Shown: positions 7,634 through 16,447 of the stretch, piece by piece
How positions within the stretch are numbered: position 1 is the first letter of the stretch
How the letters are laid out: every line of letters begins with the position of its first letter
Assembly (NCBI GenBank): GCA_036496285.1
Contig: DASXLI010000074.1
Coordinates: forward strand, 1-35,620
Source of the DNA: DP-19 sp036496285
GTDB taxonomy: Bacteria; Desulfobacterota; Binatia; UTPRO1
Direction: 5' to 3'
DNA: 35,620 nucleotides
Made by a program: the position numbers and the translations under genes
The notes under the pieces: generated by a model
The model's database searches: none
Told to the model about the DNA's origin: nothing
The model's input: only the letters and a program-made list of their open reading frames with translations

Positions 7634-9046
7634 TCAGGTGAAGAAGCCCAGGTCGAAGTCGTTCGTCGTCCAGTGCGTGTTCGCGTTGCCGGAGTCGATC
7701 GGCAGGATGCCCGAGAGGATCGTGGGCTCCGGCACGTTCAGCCAGTGCTTCAGGATCGTGCCGTAGACGTCGCGGAAATCTGTCGAGCGGAACGCGCCCG
7801 CCGCCTGCGAGTAGACGGTGTTGCCGTTGTCGTCGAGCGCGGCGGGGTCGATGTTCGGATGGTTGCCGTAGACGCCGCCCGTCACGCCGCCGCCGATGAC
7901 GAACACCGGCCCTTGCGAGCCGTGATCGGTGCCGCTGTCGTTCTGCGGCACGCGACGGCTGAACTCGCTCCACACCACCACCGTCATCTTGTCCGCCTCG
8001 CCCATGTCGGTGAGATCGTCGAAGAAGATCTTCAGCGAGTCGCCGAGCTCCTGGTGCAGGCCGTACTGCTGACCGTCGGTCGCGGCGGCGCCCTGATCGG
8101 AGTGGGTGTCGTAGCCGCCGTTGCTGAGCTGGAAGAAGCGGGCGTGCACGTTCGGCACGCCGGTCTTCACGCCGTACACCATCTTCGCCACCTCGCGCAG
8201 ATCGCGCGCCGAGCTCTTGTCGATCGCGTCGTACGCGTCGTTGAAGGCCGAGCGATCGTTGACGTAGAGGTCGTCGAGGGCCGGGTAGCTCTCGCTCGCC
8301 AGCAGGGTCGCGGTGCCGTTCGAGCCGATGTACTGCAGACCCGGCTGCGCCGAGCCGGCCGCCGAGGCGCAGAGCGCGGCGAAGGCCGCGCGCTTGGCGG
8401 GGATGTCGGCGTCCGACGCCCCGTCGTAGGGGAAGCCGAGGTCGCGTAGCCGGTGCACCGCGAGGACGCTCGTCACGTTCTGGCGGAGCTCGCCGGCCAC
8501 GCCGTCCGAGATGCACACCGCGGGGATCTCGCTCCCCAGGTAGTTCGCCGCCAGGTGCTTGCCCACCCAGCCGTTGGCGCCACCGCTCAGGTTGTTGGGA
8601 TCGCCCGCCATCCAGATGTGGCGCGACTCGTCGTGCGACAGCGAGTAGTCCGGGTAACCGCAGCCCTGGATCACGGCGACCTGCCCGAGATCGTAGAGCT
8701 GCTTCAGGCCGGTGAAGCCCGGGTGCAACGCGAGCTGCGCGCCCGTCGCGTCGGTGCCGATCAGCGTGTTGGCGAGGTCCGAGGGCAGGAGCCGCAGGCC
8801 GCCCGTACCGGTGCCGCGCGCCGCCTCGTAGGAGGTACGCAGCGAGCCGCCGCCGTCGTTCACGGGCACGACCGTGTTGAGGCCGTCGTTGCCGCCGTCG
8901 AGGAAGATCACGAGCAGGTAGCGGTCGCCGATCGTGTCGGCGAGCGCGCGACGCACGAACGGGTTGCCGAAGAGCCCGGGACCGAGCAGTGCCGCCGCGG
9001 AGACCGCGCTCGAGCGCTTGAGAAACTGTCGTCGTGTGATGGCCAT
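7634..9046 (-). CDS. DUF1501 family Tat-exported protein
   Basis: 470 residues, ATG at 9046 with a GGAGGA ribosome site at about 9057-9062. The N-terminus carries a twin-arginine signal, TRRQFLKRSSAVSAAALLG, with a predicted cut after RRALA. The body has family motifs for DUF1501, a sulfatase/alkaline-phosphatase-like fold: LLVIFLDGGNDGLNTVVP near the start, YDTHSDQG in the middle, and WSEFSRRVPQNDSGTDHG plus PVFVIGGGVTGG near the end. DUF1501 proteins are nearly always paired with DUF1800 proteins, as here: the stop of the DUF1800 gene is only 19 bp upstream. The substrate of the pair is unknown; polymer or surface-matrix handling has been suggested for some planctomycete and marine relatives. 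Confidence 0.92.
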   Translation of the reverse strand: MAITRRQFLKRSSAVSAAALLGPGLFGNPFVRRALADTIGDRYLLVIFLDGGNDGLNTVVPVNDGGGSLRTSYEAARGTGTGGLRLLPSDLANTLIGTDATGAQLALHPGFTGLKQLYDLGQVAVIQGCGYPDYSLSHDESRHIWMAGDPNNLSGGANGWVGKHLAANYLGSEIPAVCISDGVAGELRQNVTSVLAVHRLRDLGFPYDGASDADIPAKRAAFAALCASAAGSAQPGLQYIGSNGTATLLASESYPALDDLYVNDRSAFNDAYDAIDKSSARDLREVAKMVYGVKTGVPNVHARFFQLSNGGYDTHSDQGAAATDGQQYGLHQELGDSLKIFFDDLTDMGEADKMTVVVWSEFSRRVPQNDSGTDHGSQGPVFVIGGGVTGGVYGNHPNIDPAALDDNGNTVYSQAAGAFRSTDFRDVYGTILKHWLNVPEPTILSGILPIDSGNANTHWTTNDFDLGFFT

Positions 9047-9065
9047 GTTCGCGTCGTCCTCCGGA

Positions 9066-10559
9066 TCAGTGGGTATGGTAGGCAGGCGCCGTGAGCACGA
9101 GCGCGAAGAGCCCGTGGAGCTTCACGTTCTGCACGTCGGGGTCGGTGAGATCGATGACGGTGTTCGCGCCGTTGTCGCTGACGTAGTCGATCAGTGCCTG
9201 GCGCTCGTCCACCGTCAGCTGGTCGGTGATGCCGAGCAGGTCGGTCACCGCGTCGACGATCGCGCCGGGAGCGGAGAGCGCCAGGCTGATCAGCTTTTCG
9301 GGGTGGAAGCCGCTCTTGCCCTTCACCCGCGCGCCGATCACGTCGCGCGCGAACGCGAATCGGGCGAGGAGCGTGGCGCTGCTGATCCACGACGTCTCCC
9401 AGTCCCAGCCGAAGACGCTCGGCGGCTCGAACAGGCTCTGCCCCATGTCGGTCAAGCGATCGCGGATGTTGGCGCCGCCGTCGATGCGGAGCGCGTCGCC
9501 GTGCTTGCCGCCGCCGGCGACGTTCAGGGCGCGCATGGTGCTCACCACGAAGTCGACCGGCCAGGTGATCGATTTCTGGCTCTGCGCCGTGAACGGCGGC
9601 GTGACGTCCGTCTCGTAGAACGCGTCGTGGACCAGGATCGTGCGCACCAGGCCCGCGATGTCCCAGTTGGTGTTGAAGCCCGAAGTCGCGACGACCTCGT
9701 CGATCACGCCGATGTCCGGGCTGGCGTGCGCGAAGTACTCGAGCAGCCGGCCCGCCATGCGGCGCGCGACGGTGTTCTTGCCGTCCGTGTCGGTGTGATC
9801 GAAGATGATGTCGATCACGGTGTCGATCTCCGCCGCGCCCTCGCCCCCCGCCGCGAACGAGCGCCCGGACGCACCGAAGCCGCCGCGCACCGCGTAGATC
9901 GTCTTCGGGCCGCGCTCGGGGAAGTCGGCGATGAAGTCGTGATGGTCGCTATCGAGGAAGGCGGTGTCCTTCTTCTTGTCGTCGTAGCGCCAGCCGCTGA
10001 ACGCACGGGCGATCTGCACGATGTCGTCCTGCAGGTAGTTCGGGTTGCCGGCGTGATCGAGCACGCCGAGCGTGAAGAGCTCTTGCAGCTCACGGGCGTA
10101 GTTCTCGTTCGGCTGATGGCGGCCGCTACGGACGATGTCGAGGAACTCCATCATCGCCGCGTTCTTGTTCATCGCCTTCACGAGATCCTTGAAGTTGCCC
10201 TTGCACATGAGGCGCAGGAGGAGGTTCTGCTCCGCCATCAAGCGCGTGTTGGCGACCTTCACGTTGCTGGTGGCGAAGTGGTCGTGCCAGAACAGCACGA
10301 GCTTCTCCTGCAACGGAAACTTGGACTTCAACATGTAGGTGATCCACTGATCGTGGCTGTCCTGCAGGCTCGGGTCCTTGCCCTTGCCGCCGGGCTGGAA
10401 CTTCTTCGGGTTGAACTTCAGCAACGCGTCGACGGCACGGCCGCGCGTGTTGCCCTTCTGCTGGCTCTTCGCCACGTCCTTCGCCGCCGCGCCGAAGCCG
10501 GTTCGCTTGAGCAAGTGCCGCGTCTCCGCAGCAGTGAGTATGGAGTTGGCGTCTCCCAT
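9066..10559 (-). CDS. DUF1800 family protein
   Basis: 497 residues, ATG at 10559 with a strong GGAGGAGA ribosome site at 10564-10571. The start LTAAETRHLLKRTGFGA is the typical DUF1800 opening. It is followed by WHDHFATSNVKV, NENYARELQELFTLGV (a hallmark of the family), RIFDHTDTDG-type calcium-site-like acidic loops and FEPPSVFGWDW near the end. No clear signal peptide is visible, although relatives act outside the cytoplasm together with DUF1501 partners, so export may rely on the partner (inference). It lies between the C-x4-CH protein gene (16 bp gap) and the DUF1501 gene (19 bp gap), which implies one transcript. Confidence 0.92.
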   Translation of the reverse strand: MGDANSILTAAETRHLLKRTGFGAAAKDVAKSQQKGNTRGRAVDALLKFNPKKFQPGGKGKDPSLQDSHDQWITYMLKSKFPLQEKLVLFWHDHFATSNVKVANTRLMAEQNLLLRLMCKGNFKDLVKAMNKNAAMMEFLDIVRSGRHQPNENYARELQELFTLGVLDHAGNPNYLQDDIVQIARAFSGWRYDDKKKDTAFLDSDHHDFIADFPERGPKTIYAVRGGFGASGRSFAAGGEGAAEIDTVIDIIFDHTDTDGKNTVARRMAGRLLEYFAHASPDIGVIDEVVATSGFNTNWDIAGLVRTILVHDAFYETDVTPPFTAQSQKSITWPVDFVVSTMRALNVAGGGKHGDALRIDGGANIRDRLTDMGQSLFEPPSVFGWDWETSWISSATLLARFAFARDVIGARVKGKSGFHPEKLISLALSAPGAIVDAVTDLLGITDQLTVDERQALIDYVSDNGANTVIDLTDPDVQNVKLHGLFALVLTAPAYHTH

Positions 10560-10575
10560 GCAGTCTCCTCCGGGG

Positions 10576-11583
10576 TCAGTCGGTTCCGGGAACCCAGCCG
10601 CTCGCGGGAGCTCCCGCGGCGATCCACAGCTGGACGATGTCGATCAGCGATTGGTCGAGCTTCGGGCGCCCGAACGGCATGCGGGCACCGAAGCCCTGCG
10701 GCGGGCCGAGCAGCTTCTGCAGCAGCAGGCTCGTCGCGGGATCGCCGGTCGTGGGGTCGAGGACGTGCACGCGCTGCCACCCGGCGCTCTGCGCCGCCGG
10801 ATTGTCGGGTGTGACGCCGACCAGGTTGGTGTAGGCCGCACCGGGCTCGAGCAGGAGATTGCCCGTGCGGCTTTGCGAGTCGTGGCAGCCGCTCACCGCG
10901 CAGTTCTGGCTGAACACCTGGTGCTGGATGCGGTCGAAGGTGCCCGTATAGAAGGCGCGCGGGCTGCAGCCCTCGGGTGCCGGGTCGCAGCGCAGCTTCA
11001 AGCGGTCGGCGTCGCGATAGATGCGGCCGCCGATCAGGTTCGACAGCGAGACCATGTCGACGACCGCCTTTGCCGGCTTGCACACGCCGGAGGCGAAGGG
11101 TCCGCGCACGGTCAGGTGGAAGCTCGTCGCGGTGGTGCAGAGATCGCCGACGCTCGTCGGCGGATCGATCTCGTTGTGGACGCGTGCCTGGAGCGCCTGC
11201 AGCTCCGGGTTGAACTTCGGGTCGCCGTCGTCGAGCGCGTGCGCGATCGTGATCGATTGCACGCCCTGCAGCGCGCACATCGGGCTGAAGTCGCTGTTGG
11301 CGCAGATCGCGATCGGGAACTCGCAGACGCCGTTCACCACGCCGTCGGCGTCGCAGCTCGGGTCGCCGTCGGTGCAGCGCACGTTCTTTGGATGCGTCGC
11401 GGGCGTGTTGGCGGGCGCCTCGAAGACGGCGAGGCAGTCGCCGCGCGCGCTGCCGCCGCCGCCGACCATGACGGCGCCCGCGGGATGGGCGGCGGGCACG
11501 AGCAGCGCGAGCGCCACCCAAATGCCGGCCCGGACGCCGTAGGCCGCGCCGCGCGCCAGCGACGAGCCGGTGACGCTCGGCAT
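10576..11583 (-). CDS. Secreted C-x4-C-H protein (PSCyt1/cytochrome-like), operon leader
   Basis: 335 residues if started at ATG 11583, where the n-region and core AGIWVALALLVPAAHPAGA make a good signal peptide; an in-frame ATG at 11673 would add 30 residues. Neither start has a clear ribosome site. The middle is cysteine-rich (CTDGDPSCDADG, CEFPIAICANSDFSPMC, CDPAPEGC). Near the C-terminus is CAVSGCH followed by GNLLLEPGAAYTNLVGV, then RMPFG and IDIVQLWIAAGAP. This is the usual order in PSCyt1-like 'cytochrome c' domains of planctomycetes and deltaproteobacteria. The spacing is C-x4-C-H rather than the classic C-x2-C-H, so heme binding is not assured. It is the first gene of the DUF1800-DUF1501 operon. 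Confidence 0.78.
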   Translation of the reverse strand: MPSVTGSSLARGAAYGVRAGIWVALALLVPAAHPAGAVMVGGGGSARGDCLAVFEAPANTPATHPKNVRCTDGDPSCDADGVVNGVCEFPIAICANSDFSPMCALQGVQSITIAHALDDGDPKFNPELQALQARVHNEIDPPTSVGDLCTTATSFHLTVRGPFASGVCKPAKAVVDMVSLSNLIGGRIYRDADRLKLRCDPAPEGCSPRAFYTGTFDRIQHQVFSQNCAVSGCHDSQSRTGNLLLEPGAAYTNLVGVTPDNPAAQSAGWQRVHVLDPTTGDPATSLLLQKLLGPPQGFGARMPFGRPKLDQSLIDIVQLWIAAGAPASGWVPGTD

Positions 11584-11786
11584 GCCGATGACGGCCGTGG
11601 GACGACGCGGAGCGCCGCAAGCACGCGCCTGCCATCGCTCCGGCCATAGAAACGTCCGACGCCGACTCGCCATACCCGGTGTTCAGCAAGGAGCGCGCCC
11701 GCACCGCCATCCGCCCGGAGGCGCATGGGCGTCGCATGCCCGTCGCGTGCCCGCGTGCGCAGGCGAGTGGGAGGTGACGAATTCCG

Positions 11787-11812
11787 CCTTGCGCAGGCGC
11801 GCTGCGCGAAGG
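11787..11812 (-). terminator. Hairpin downstream of recQ
   Basis: CCTTGCGCAG (11787-11796) pairs with CTGCGC-G-AAGG (11802-11812), giving ten pairs with a single bulged G and a 5-base loop. It is 33 bp past the recQ stop and upstream of the next minus-strand gene, so it could separate recQ from the secreted-protein operon. There is no T tract. Confidence 0.4.
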
Positions 11813-11844
11813 GTCAGCGTGTGTGAAGCCGGACGGGCTGCCGC

Positions 11845-13467
11845 TCAGTCGCGGAGCGCGCGGAGGAACGCATCGCCGTAGCGGGCGAGCTTCGCGGGAC
11901 CGACGCCGGAGATGGCGAGGAGCCCCGCCTCGTCGCTCGGACGCGCGGCCGCCATGCGCGCGAGCACGGCGTCGCTGAACACGATGTACGCGGGTACGCC
12001 CTCGGCGTCCGCGAGCTCGCGGCGGACCGACCGCAGACGCTGGAAGCGCAGCACCCCTTCCTCGTCGAGCTCGCCGGCCTCGGTGCCCGCCCGCACGCGC
12101 GCTCCGCCGCCGGCCGGCGCCGGCGCGCGGATGCCGGCGCCCGCGGGCGCGTGGAACAGCTCGAGGGCGCTCGTCCCCTTGCAGTGGTCGCACGACGCCC
12201 CGCACGCGTCCATCTGCTCGTCGAAGTATGCGACCAGCGCCTGCTGGCGGCAGCCCGGCGCGTCGGCGAGGTTGAACATCGCGCGCGTCTTGTCGCGGGT
12301 GGCGGCGCGCAGGTCGGCGTCCTCGATCTGGTCCTGCAGCCGCGCGTGGCCGATGACGTCCGCCCACGAGTAGAGCAGGATGCAATCGCTCGCGAGGCCG
12401 TCGCGCCCCGCACGGCCGATCTCCTGGTAGTAGCTTTCGATCGAGCGCGGCATCTCGCGGTGGATGACGTAGCGCACGTTCGACTTGTCGATCCCCATGC
12501 CGAAGGCGATCGTCGCGACGATGACGTCGACCTCGTCGCGTGCGAACGCGTCCTGGTGGCGGCTGCGGACGGCGTCGTCGAGGCCGGCGTGATACGCCGC
12601 CGCGCGCACGCCGGCCGCGCGCAGGTACTCGGTGAGCGAGTCGACGTTCTTGCGGCTGAGCGTGTAGATGATGCCGCTCTCGCCGGTGCGGCGTCGCACG
12701 TAGGCAAGGAGGTCCTTGCGCGAGCCGCGCCCGTCGCCCTTCTTGTGCGCCCAGAGGGAGAGGTTCGGCCGGTAGAACGATCCCTTGAACCCGTCGGGCT
12801 TCACCATGCCGAGCTGGCGGATGATGTCGCCTGCCACCCGGCGCGTCGCGGTCGCGGTGAGGGCGAGGATCGGAACGCCGCCGAGCTCCTGCTTCAGGCC
12901 GCGCAGGCGCCGGTAGGCGGGCCGGAAATCGTGGCCCCACTCGGAGATGCAATGGGCCTCGTCGACCACGACGAGCGAGACCCGCACGTCCGCGAGGACG
13001 CTCCGCAGGAAGCCCTCGAGGCCCTCCGGCGCCACGTAGAGCAGCTCGTACTCGCCCGCCCGCAAGCGCCGCAGCGCGTCCCGCCGCTGCTCGAAGTCGA
13101 GGCTCGAGTTGAGCACGGCCGCACGGAAGCCGTTCCGCACGAGCGCGTCGACCTGATCCTTCATCAGGGAGATGAGCGGGCTCACGACCAGCACGGTGCC
13201 CGGGAGCAGACGCGCCGGGATCTGGAAGGTCAGCGACTTTCCCGCGCCGGTCGGCATGACGCCGATGCAGTCGCGCCCGCCGAGCACGGCGCCGATGATG
13301 CGCTCCTGCCCAGGACGGAAGTCCTCGTAGCCGAATACGTCCGTCAGGACGTCGTGAGGAGTGAGGCGCGGCGCGAGCGGGAGCTGTTCGATGCGGATCG
13401 TATAGAGCCCTTGCCTCCCGGGCGCAACGCCGCTACTACCGCTCGAACTTTTGAAAGGGGTCACCAT
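11845..13467 (-). CDS. recQ: ATP-dependent DNA helicase RecQ
   Basis: 540 residues if started at ATG 13467. This is a 3'-5' superfamily 2 helicase for recombination and fork repair. Motifs in order: FGYEDFRPGQ (Q-motif region, 45-54), Walker A MPTGAGKS (71-78), DEAH box DEAHCISEWGHDFR (169-182), TATATRRV, AFGMGIDKS, and motif VI QEIGRAGRDG (348-357). The zinc cysteines are C406, C422, C426 and C429. An HRDC domain occupies about 455-540, ending SGVGPAKLARYGDAFL. The start is uncertain: the frame is open to 13539, but an ATG that far in would lie within the signal peptide of the opposing FKBP gene. No canonical start exists between 13464 and the helicase core, and the first about 40 residues look non-conserved. 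Confidence 0.93.
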   Translation of the reverse strand: MVTPFKSSSGSSGVAPGRQGLYTIRIEQLPLAPRLTPHDVLTDVFGYEDFRPGQERIIGAVLGGRDCIGVMPTGAGKSLTFQIPARLLPGTVLVVSPLISLMKDQVDALVRNGFRAAVLNSSLDFEQRRDALRRLRAGEYELLYVAPEGLEGFLRSVLADVRVSLVVVDEAHCISEWGHDFRPAYRRLRGLKQELGGVPILALTATATRRVAGDIIRQLGMVKPDGFKGSFYRPNLSLWAHKKGDGRGSRKDLLAYVRRRTGESGIIYTLSRKNVDSLTEYLRAAGVRAAAYHAGLDDAVRSRHQDAFARDEVDVIVATIAFGMGIDKSNVRYVIHREMPRSIESYYQEIGRAGRDGLASDCILLYSWADVIGHARLQDQIEDADLRAATRDKTRAMFNLADAPGCRQQALVAYFDEQMDACGASCDHCKGTSALELFHAPAGAGIRAPAPAGGGARVRAGTEAGELDEEGVLRFQRLRSVRRELADAEGVPAYIVFSDAVLARMAAARPSDEAGLLAISGVGPAKLARYGDAFLRALRD

Positions 13468-13468
13468 C

Positions 13469-14200
13469 ATGCGCACCATGCCAACGATGCGAACGCTGCT
13501 GGTACTGCTCACGCTCACCGTCCTCGGAGTTGCCGCCACGGCCGGCGCCGTTCGCGCCGCCGACGACGAGCCGAAGACGGACGAGGAGAAGGCCTTCTAC
13601 GCCTTCGGCAACAACAACATCGGCCCGCAGCTCGGCGCGCTGCAGATGAGCCCGCGCGAGCTGGAAATGATGAAGGAGGGTCTCACCGACTCGATCCTCA
13701 AGAAGCCGGCGAAGGTCGACGGCAAGCAGTACATCACGAAGTTCCAGGAGATCGCCAAGGCACGCGCGCAGGCGGTGACGGTCAACGAGAAGAAGGCCGG
13801 CGCGGAGTTCGCGGAGAAGGCCGCCAAGGAGAAGGGCGCCCAGAAGACGGCCTCAGGCATGGTGTATCAGGAGCTGAAGGCCGGCACGGGCGAGTCGCCG
13901 AAGGCCACCGACAAGGTGAAGGTGCACTACAAGGGCACACTCACCAACGGCACCGTGTTCGACAGCTCGATCGACCGCGGCCAGCCGGCAACCTTCGGCC
14001 TGAACCAGGTCATCAAGTGCTGGACCGAGGGCGTGCAGTTGATGAAGGTCGGCGGCAAGGCGAAGCTCGTCTGCCCGTCCGACATCGCCTACGGCGATCA
14101 GGGCCACCCGCCGACGATTCCGCCGGGCTCGACGCTCGTCTTCGAGGTCGAGCTGCTCGAGATCGTGGGCAATCCATCGCCCGCCACGTCACCGAAGTAG
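13469..14200 (+). CDS. FKBP-type peptidyl-prolyl isomerase, exported (FkpA/Mip-like)
   Basis: 243 residues from ATG 13469, with GAAAGGGG at 13453-13460 as ribosome site; a TTG at 13451 is in frame but less likely. Signal peptide: MRTMPTMRTLLVLLTLTVLG up to ARAADDEP. Residues 35-125 are the charged helical dimerisation region typical of FkpA/Mip. Residues 128-233 form the FKBP domain, with VKVHYKGTLTNGTVFDSS, QPATFGLNQVI, WTEGVQLMKVGGKAKL, PSDIAYGDQG and LVFEVELLEI. The active-site Tyr, Phe/Asp (VFDSS), Val-Ile and Tyr residues are present. It should act in the periplasm as a folding catalyst. Its 5' end touches recQ's, and it converges with the histidine kinase, with 14 bp between the stops. 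Confidence 0.93.
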   Translation: MRTMPTMRTLLVLLTLTVLGVAATAGAVRAADDEPKTDEEKAFYAFGNNNIGPQLGALQMSPRELEMMKEGLTDSILKKPAKVDGKQYITKFQEIAKARAQAVTVNEKKAGAEFAEKAAKEKGAQKTASGMVYQELKAGTGESPKATDKVKVHYKGTLTNGTVFDSSIDRGQPATFGLNQVIKCWTEGVQLMKVGGKAKLVCPSDIAYGDQGHPPTIPPGSTLVFEVELLEIVGNPSPATSPK

Positions 14201-14214
14201 GCGACTGATAGCCG

Positions 14215-16098
14215 TCAGCCGGTCGCGCGCCGCTGGCCGTGCATGTCACCGTGCACGGCCCGCGGCGCCGCCGCGACGTCGCCGACCTGCACGCGGACGG
14301 TGAACGTCGAGCCGCTGCCGGGCGCGCTCGCGACGGCGACGCTGCCGCCGAGCAGGTCGACCAGGCGCTGCACGATGTGCAGCCCGAGGCCAACGCCGCC
14401 GAACCGCCGGCTGTCGGAGCCGTCCGCCTGGCGGAACATCTCGAAGATCTTCGGCAGGTCGGCGGCGGCGATGCCGACGCCGGTGTCGCGGACCTCGAGG
14501 ACGAGCCGCTCGTTCATCCGGGCCGCGGTCACCTCGACGACGCCCTTCTCGGTGAACTTGAGCGCGTTGCCGACGAGGTTCTTGAGGATGGTCTTCAGCT
14601 TCACCCGGTCGCTCTCGACCATGGCGGCCGCCGGCTCGCTGCGCCAGCGCAGGGCGACCGCCTCCGGCACCAGCGCCTCGAGCTCGCGGCCGAGCTCGGC
14701 GAAGAGAGCCACGAGGTCGACGGCGGAGGCGACGACGGCGTCGCGCCCGGCCTCGAGCCGGTTCAGGTCGAGCGTCGCGTTCACCAGGTCGAGGAGCTCG
14801 AGCGCGCTCCGCCGGATGCGCACGACGGTGTCGTGCTGTGACGCCGTGAGCGGGTCGAACGCGCCGTCCGCTAGGAGATCCGTGTAGCCCGAGATCACGT
14901 TGAGCGGTGTCCGCAGCTCGTGCGACATCGTCGAGACGAACTCCGATTTGAGCCGGCTCGCCGCCTGGAGGTCCGAGATCAGCCGGGCATTCTGCATCGC
15001 AATGGCGGTCGCGTGCGCGATGCCGAGCGCGATGCGGCGTTGCTTCACCGAGAACGGACCGAGGCGGCTCGCGTAACCGTGCGCCAGCACGCCGATCACC
15101 TCGCCCTCGCGCGAGATCGGCGCGTAGAGCGCCGACGCGATGCCGAAGCGGCGGCATAGGTCGCGCGGCACGAGCTCCTGCCGGCCCGCGTCCTCGATCT
15201 CGATCAGCTCGTTCGGGCGCAGCGCCGTCATGATCGGGAACTCGTCAGCGCCGAACTCGAGCGAGGCGGCCTCCGCCTCGAGATCGGCAGGGACCCCGAC
15301 GATGCTGTGCAGGCGCGCCACCGGGCGCACCGGATCCCAGACGAGCGTCGCGCTCCAGTCGCAGCCGAGCGCGGCCGCGGCGAGCCCGTTCACCCGCACC
15401 AGCATGTCCGGCGCGTTGAGGCTCGCGTTCAACGTCTCCGCCACGTCGGCGAGCGCCGCCGCGACCTCGGCCTCCTCGGTGAGGAGCGCAGCGCGTAGGA
15501 ACGCGTCCCGCCGGTAGCGCTCGAGGAAGTGCACGCCGAGCACGGACGTCGTGGCGCCGGTCAGGATGGCGAGGATCGAGTAGGTGAGCGTGTCGTTGAC
15601 GACGAGATGGGGAACCGCCGACGCGAAGCCGACGAGCGCGGTCACCGCGACGAGCAGCTGGGCGCGCCAGCTCCACGGCAGGATCACGACGAGACCGGTC
15701 AGCAGACACACCTGGGCCATGGCGGAGCGCTCGACGACGTTGCCGACGTTGGCGTCGTAGCCCGCCATCAGGACGCTCAGGATCGACGTAACGATCGCGC
15801 CGACGAGCCCGGGACGGTCGCGCAGCCGCGACGTCCAGAGCGCCGCGATTCCGGCACCGCAGGCGACCAGCTCCGCCAGATAAATGGCGGTGATGAGCTG
15901 CGCGCGCGCCGGATACGAGGCACGCTCCGCCCACACCCCGACGCCCACGAACAAGAGATAGAGCGAGAGCGTCAGCGGCAGGCGCCGGCGGAGAACGCGT
16001 CCGATTTCTGCATGATACGCCGCCTCGATCGTCGCATGGCTCGCGGCGTCGATGCCGGGCGGCGGTACGGAATGCGGCATGTCTTGCGCTGTGCTCAT
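14215..16098 (-). CDS. Membrane GAF-domain sensor histidine kinase
   Basis: 627 residues, ATG 16098. Residues about 40-190 hold five to six membrane helices (LTLSLYLLFVGVGVWA, LTGLVVILPWSW, LLVAVTALVGFASAV), then a linker helix RYRRDAFLRAALLTEEAEVAAAL. Residues 220-370 form a GAF domain (GCDWSATLVW; ALYAPISREGEVIGVLAHG). The HisKA motif has H393 in STMSHELRTPLN, N511 in NLVGNALKFT, G1 DTGVGIA at 538-544, an F box FEMFRQADGSDSRRFGG and G2 GVGLGLHI. All residues for ATP binding and autophosphorylation are present. No response regulator gene lies nearby. It shares length, order and many segments with the kinase at 31345-33186. The ligand is unknown; a GC hairpin sits just upstream of the start. 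Confidence 0.92.
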   Translation of the reverse strand: MSTAQDMPHSVPPPGIDAASHATIEAAYHAEIGRVLRRRLPLTLSLYLLFVGVGVWAERASYPARAQLITAIYLAELVACGAGIAALWTSRLRDRPGLVGAIVTSILSVLMAGYDANVGNVVERSAMAQVCLLTGLVVILPWSWRAQLLVAVTALVGFASAVPHLVVNDTLTYSILAILTGATTSVLGVHFLERYRRDAFLRAALLTEEAEVAAALADVAETLNASLNAPDMLVRVNGLAAAALGCDWSATLVWDPVRPVARLHSIVGVPADLEAEAASLEFGADEFPIMTALRPNELIEIEDAGRQELVPRDLCRRFGIASALYAPISREGEVIGVLAHGYASRLGPFSVKQRRIALGIAHATAIAMQNARLISDLQAASRLKSEFVSTMSHELRTPLNVISGYTDLLADGAFDPLTASQHDTVVRIRRSALELLDLVNATLDLNRLEAGRDAVVASAVDLVALFAELGRELEALVPEAVALRWRSEPAAAMVESDRVKLKTILKNLVGNALKFTEKGVVEVTAARMNERLVLEVRDTGVGIAAADLPKIFEMFRQADGSDSRRFGGVGLGLHIVQRLVDLLGGSVAVASAPGSGSTFTVRVQVGDVAAAPRAVHGDMHGQRRATG

Positions 16099-16447
16099 GC
16101 AACGTGCCCCGCGCGAACGGGCGCGCGGCCTCGCAAGTCACTGCAAAGCAAAACTCGCGCCTGTCGTATCAGCGCGGACCCGCGGCCCCCGCAGCTCGGA
16201 TCACCAGCCTCGGACGAGATGCGGGTACCGGTCGCCACGGCGTCGACGGGCGTGTTCACGGAGCGTCTCACCGGGGGTACAGCGCTCCCCATATTCGCGC
16301 CCAGCGTCCGTTTCACTCAATTTCGGCGTCGCTTGCGGACACGCACGCCCGCAAGTCAACCGCCCGTGCGGCAATCGACGCCTTCCAGGCGGATTTCCCC
16401 TCGTAGATTGACAAATGTCTCAAGTGTGCTAAGGTAGCCCTAATCGA
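16099..16447. other. 349-bp divergent intergenic region with two inverted repeats
   Basis: It lies between the minus-strand kinase and the plus-strand transposase gene. CCGCGCG (16109-16115) with CGCGCGG (16122-16128) makes a 7-bp stem 11 bases upstream of the kinase start, positioned to fold in its leader. CTTGCGG (16332-16338) with CCGCAAG (16349-16355) is a second perfect 7-bp repeat. The right end holds the transposase promoter. Short open frames exist, but none has a recognisable protein or a ribosome site. No RNA gene was recognised. Confidence 0.5.
16408..16435 (+). promoter_or_regulatory. Sigma70-type promoter with extended -10, near-leaderless
   Basis: A perfect TTGACA (16408-16413) is followed after 16 bases by TAAGGT (16430-16435), preceded by TGC, which forms the TGn extended -10. 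The predicted transcript start at about 16442 is only about 6 bases before the ATG at 16448, leaving no room for a ribosome site. Few such clear promoters are visible in this GC-rich window. Confidence 0.6.

Noticed and set aside
16099..16447. Possible tRNA or small RNA in the largest intergenic gap
   Set aside because: No cloverleaf, GGTTCRA-type T-arm or CCA end was seen; only two short stems.
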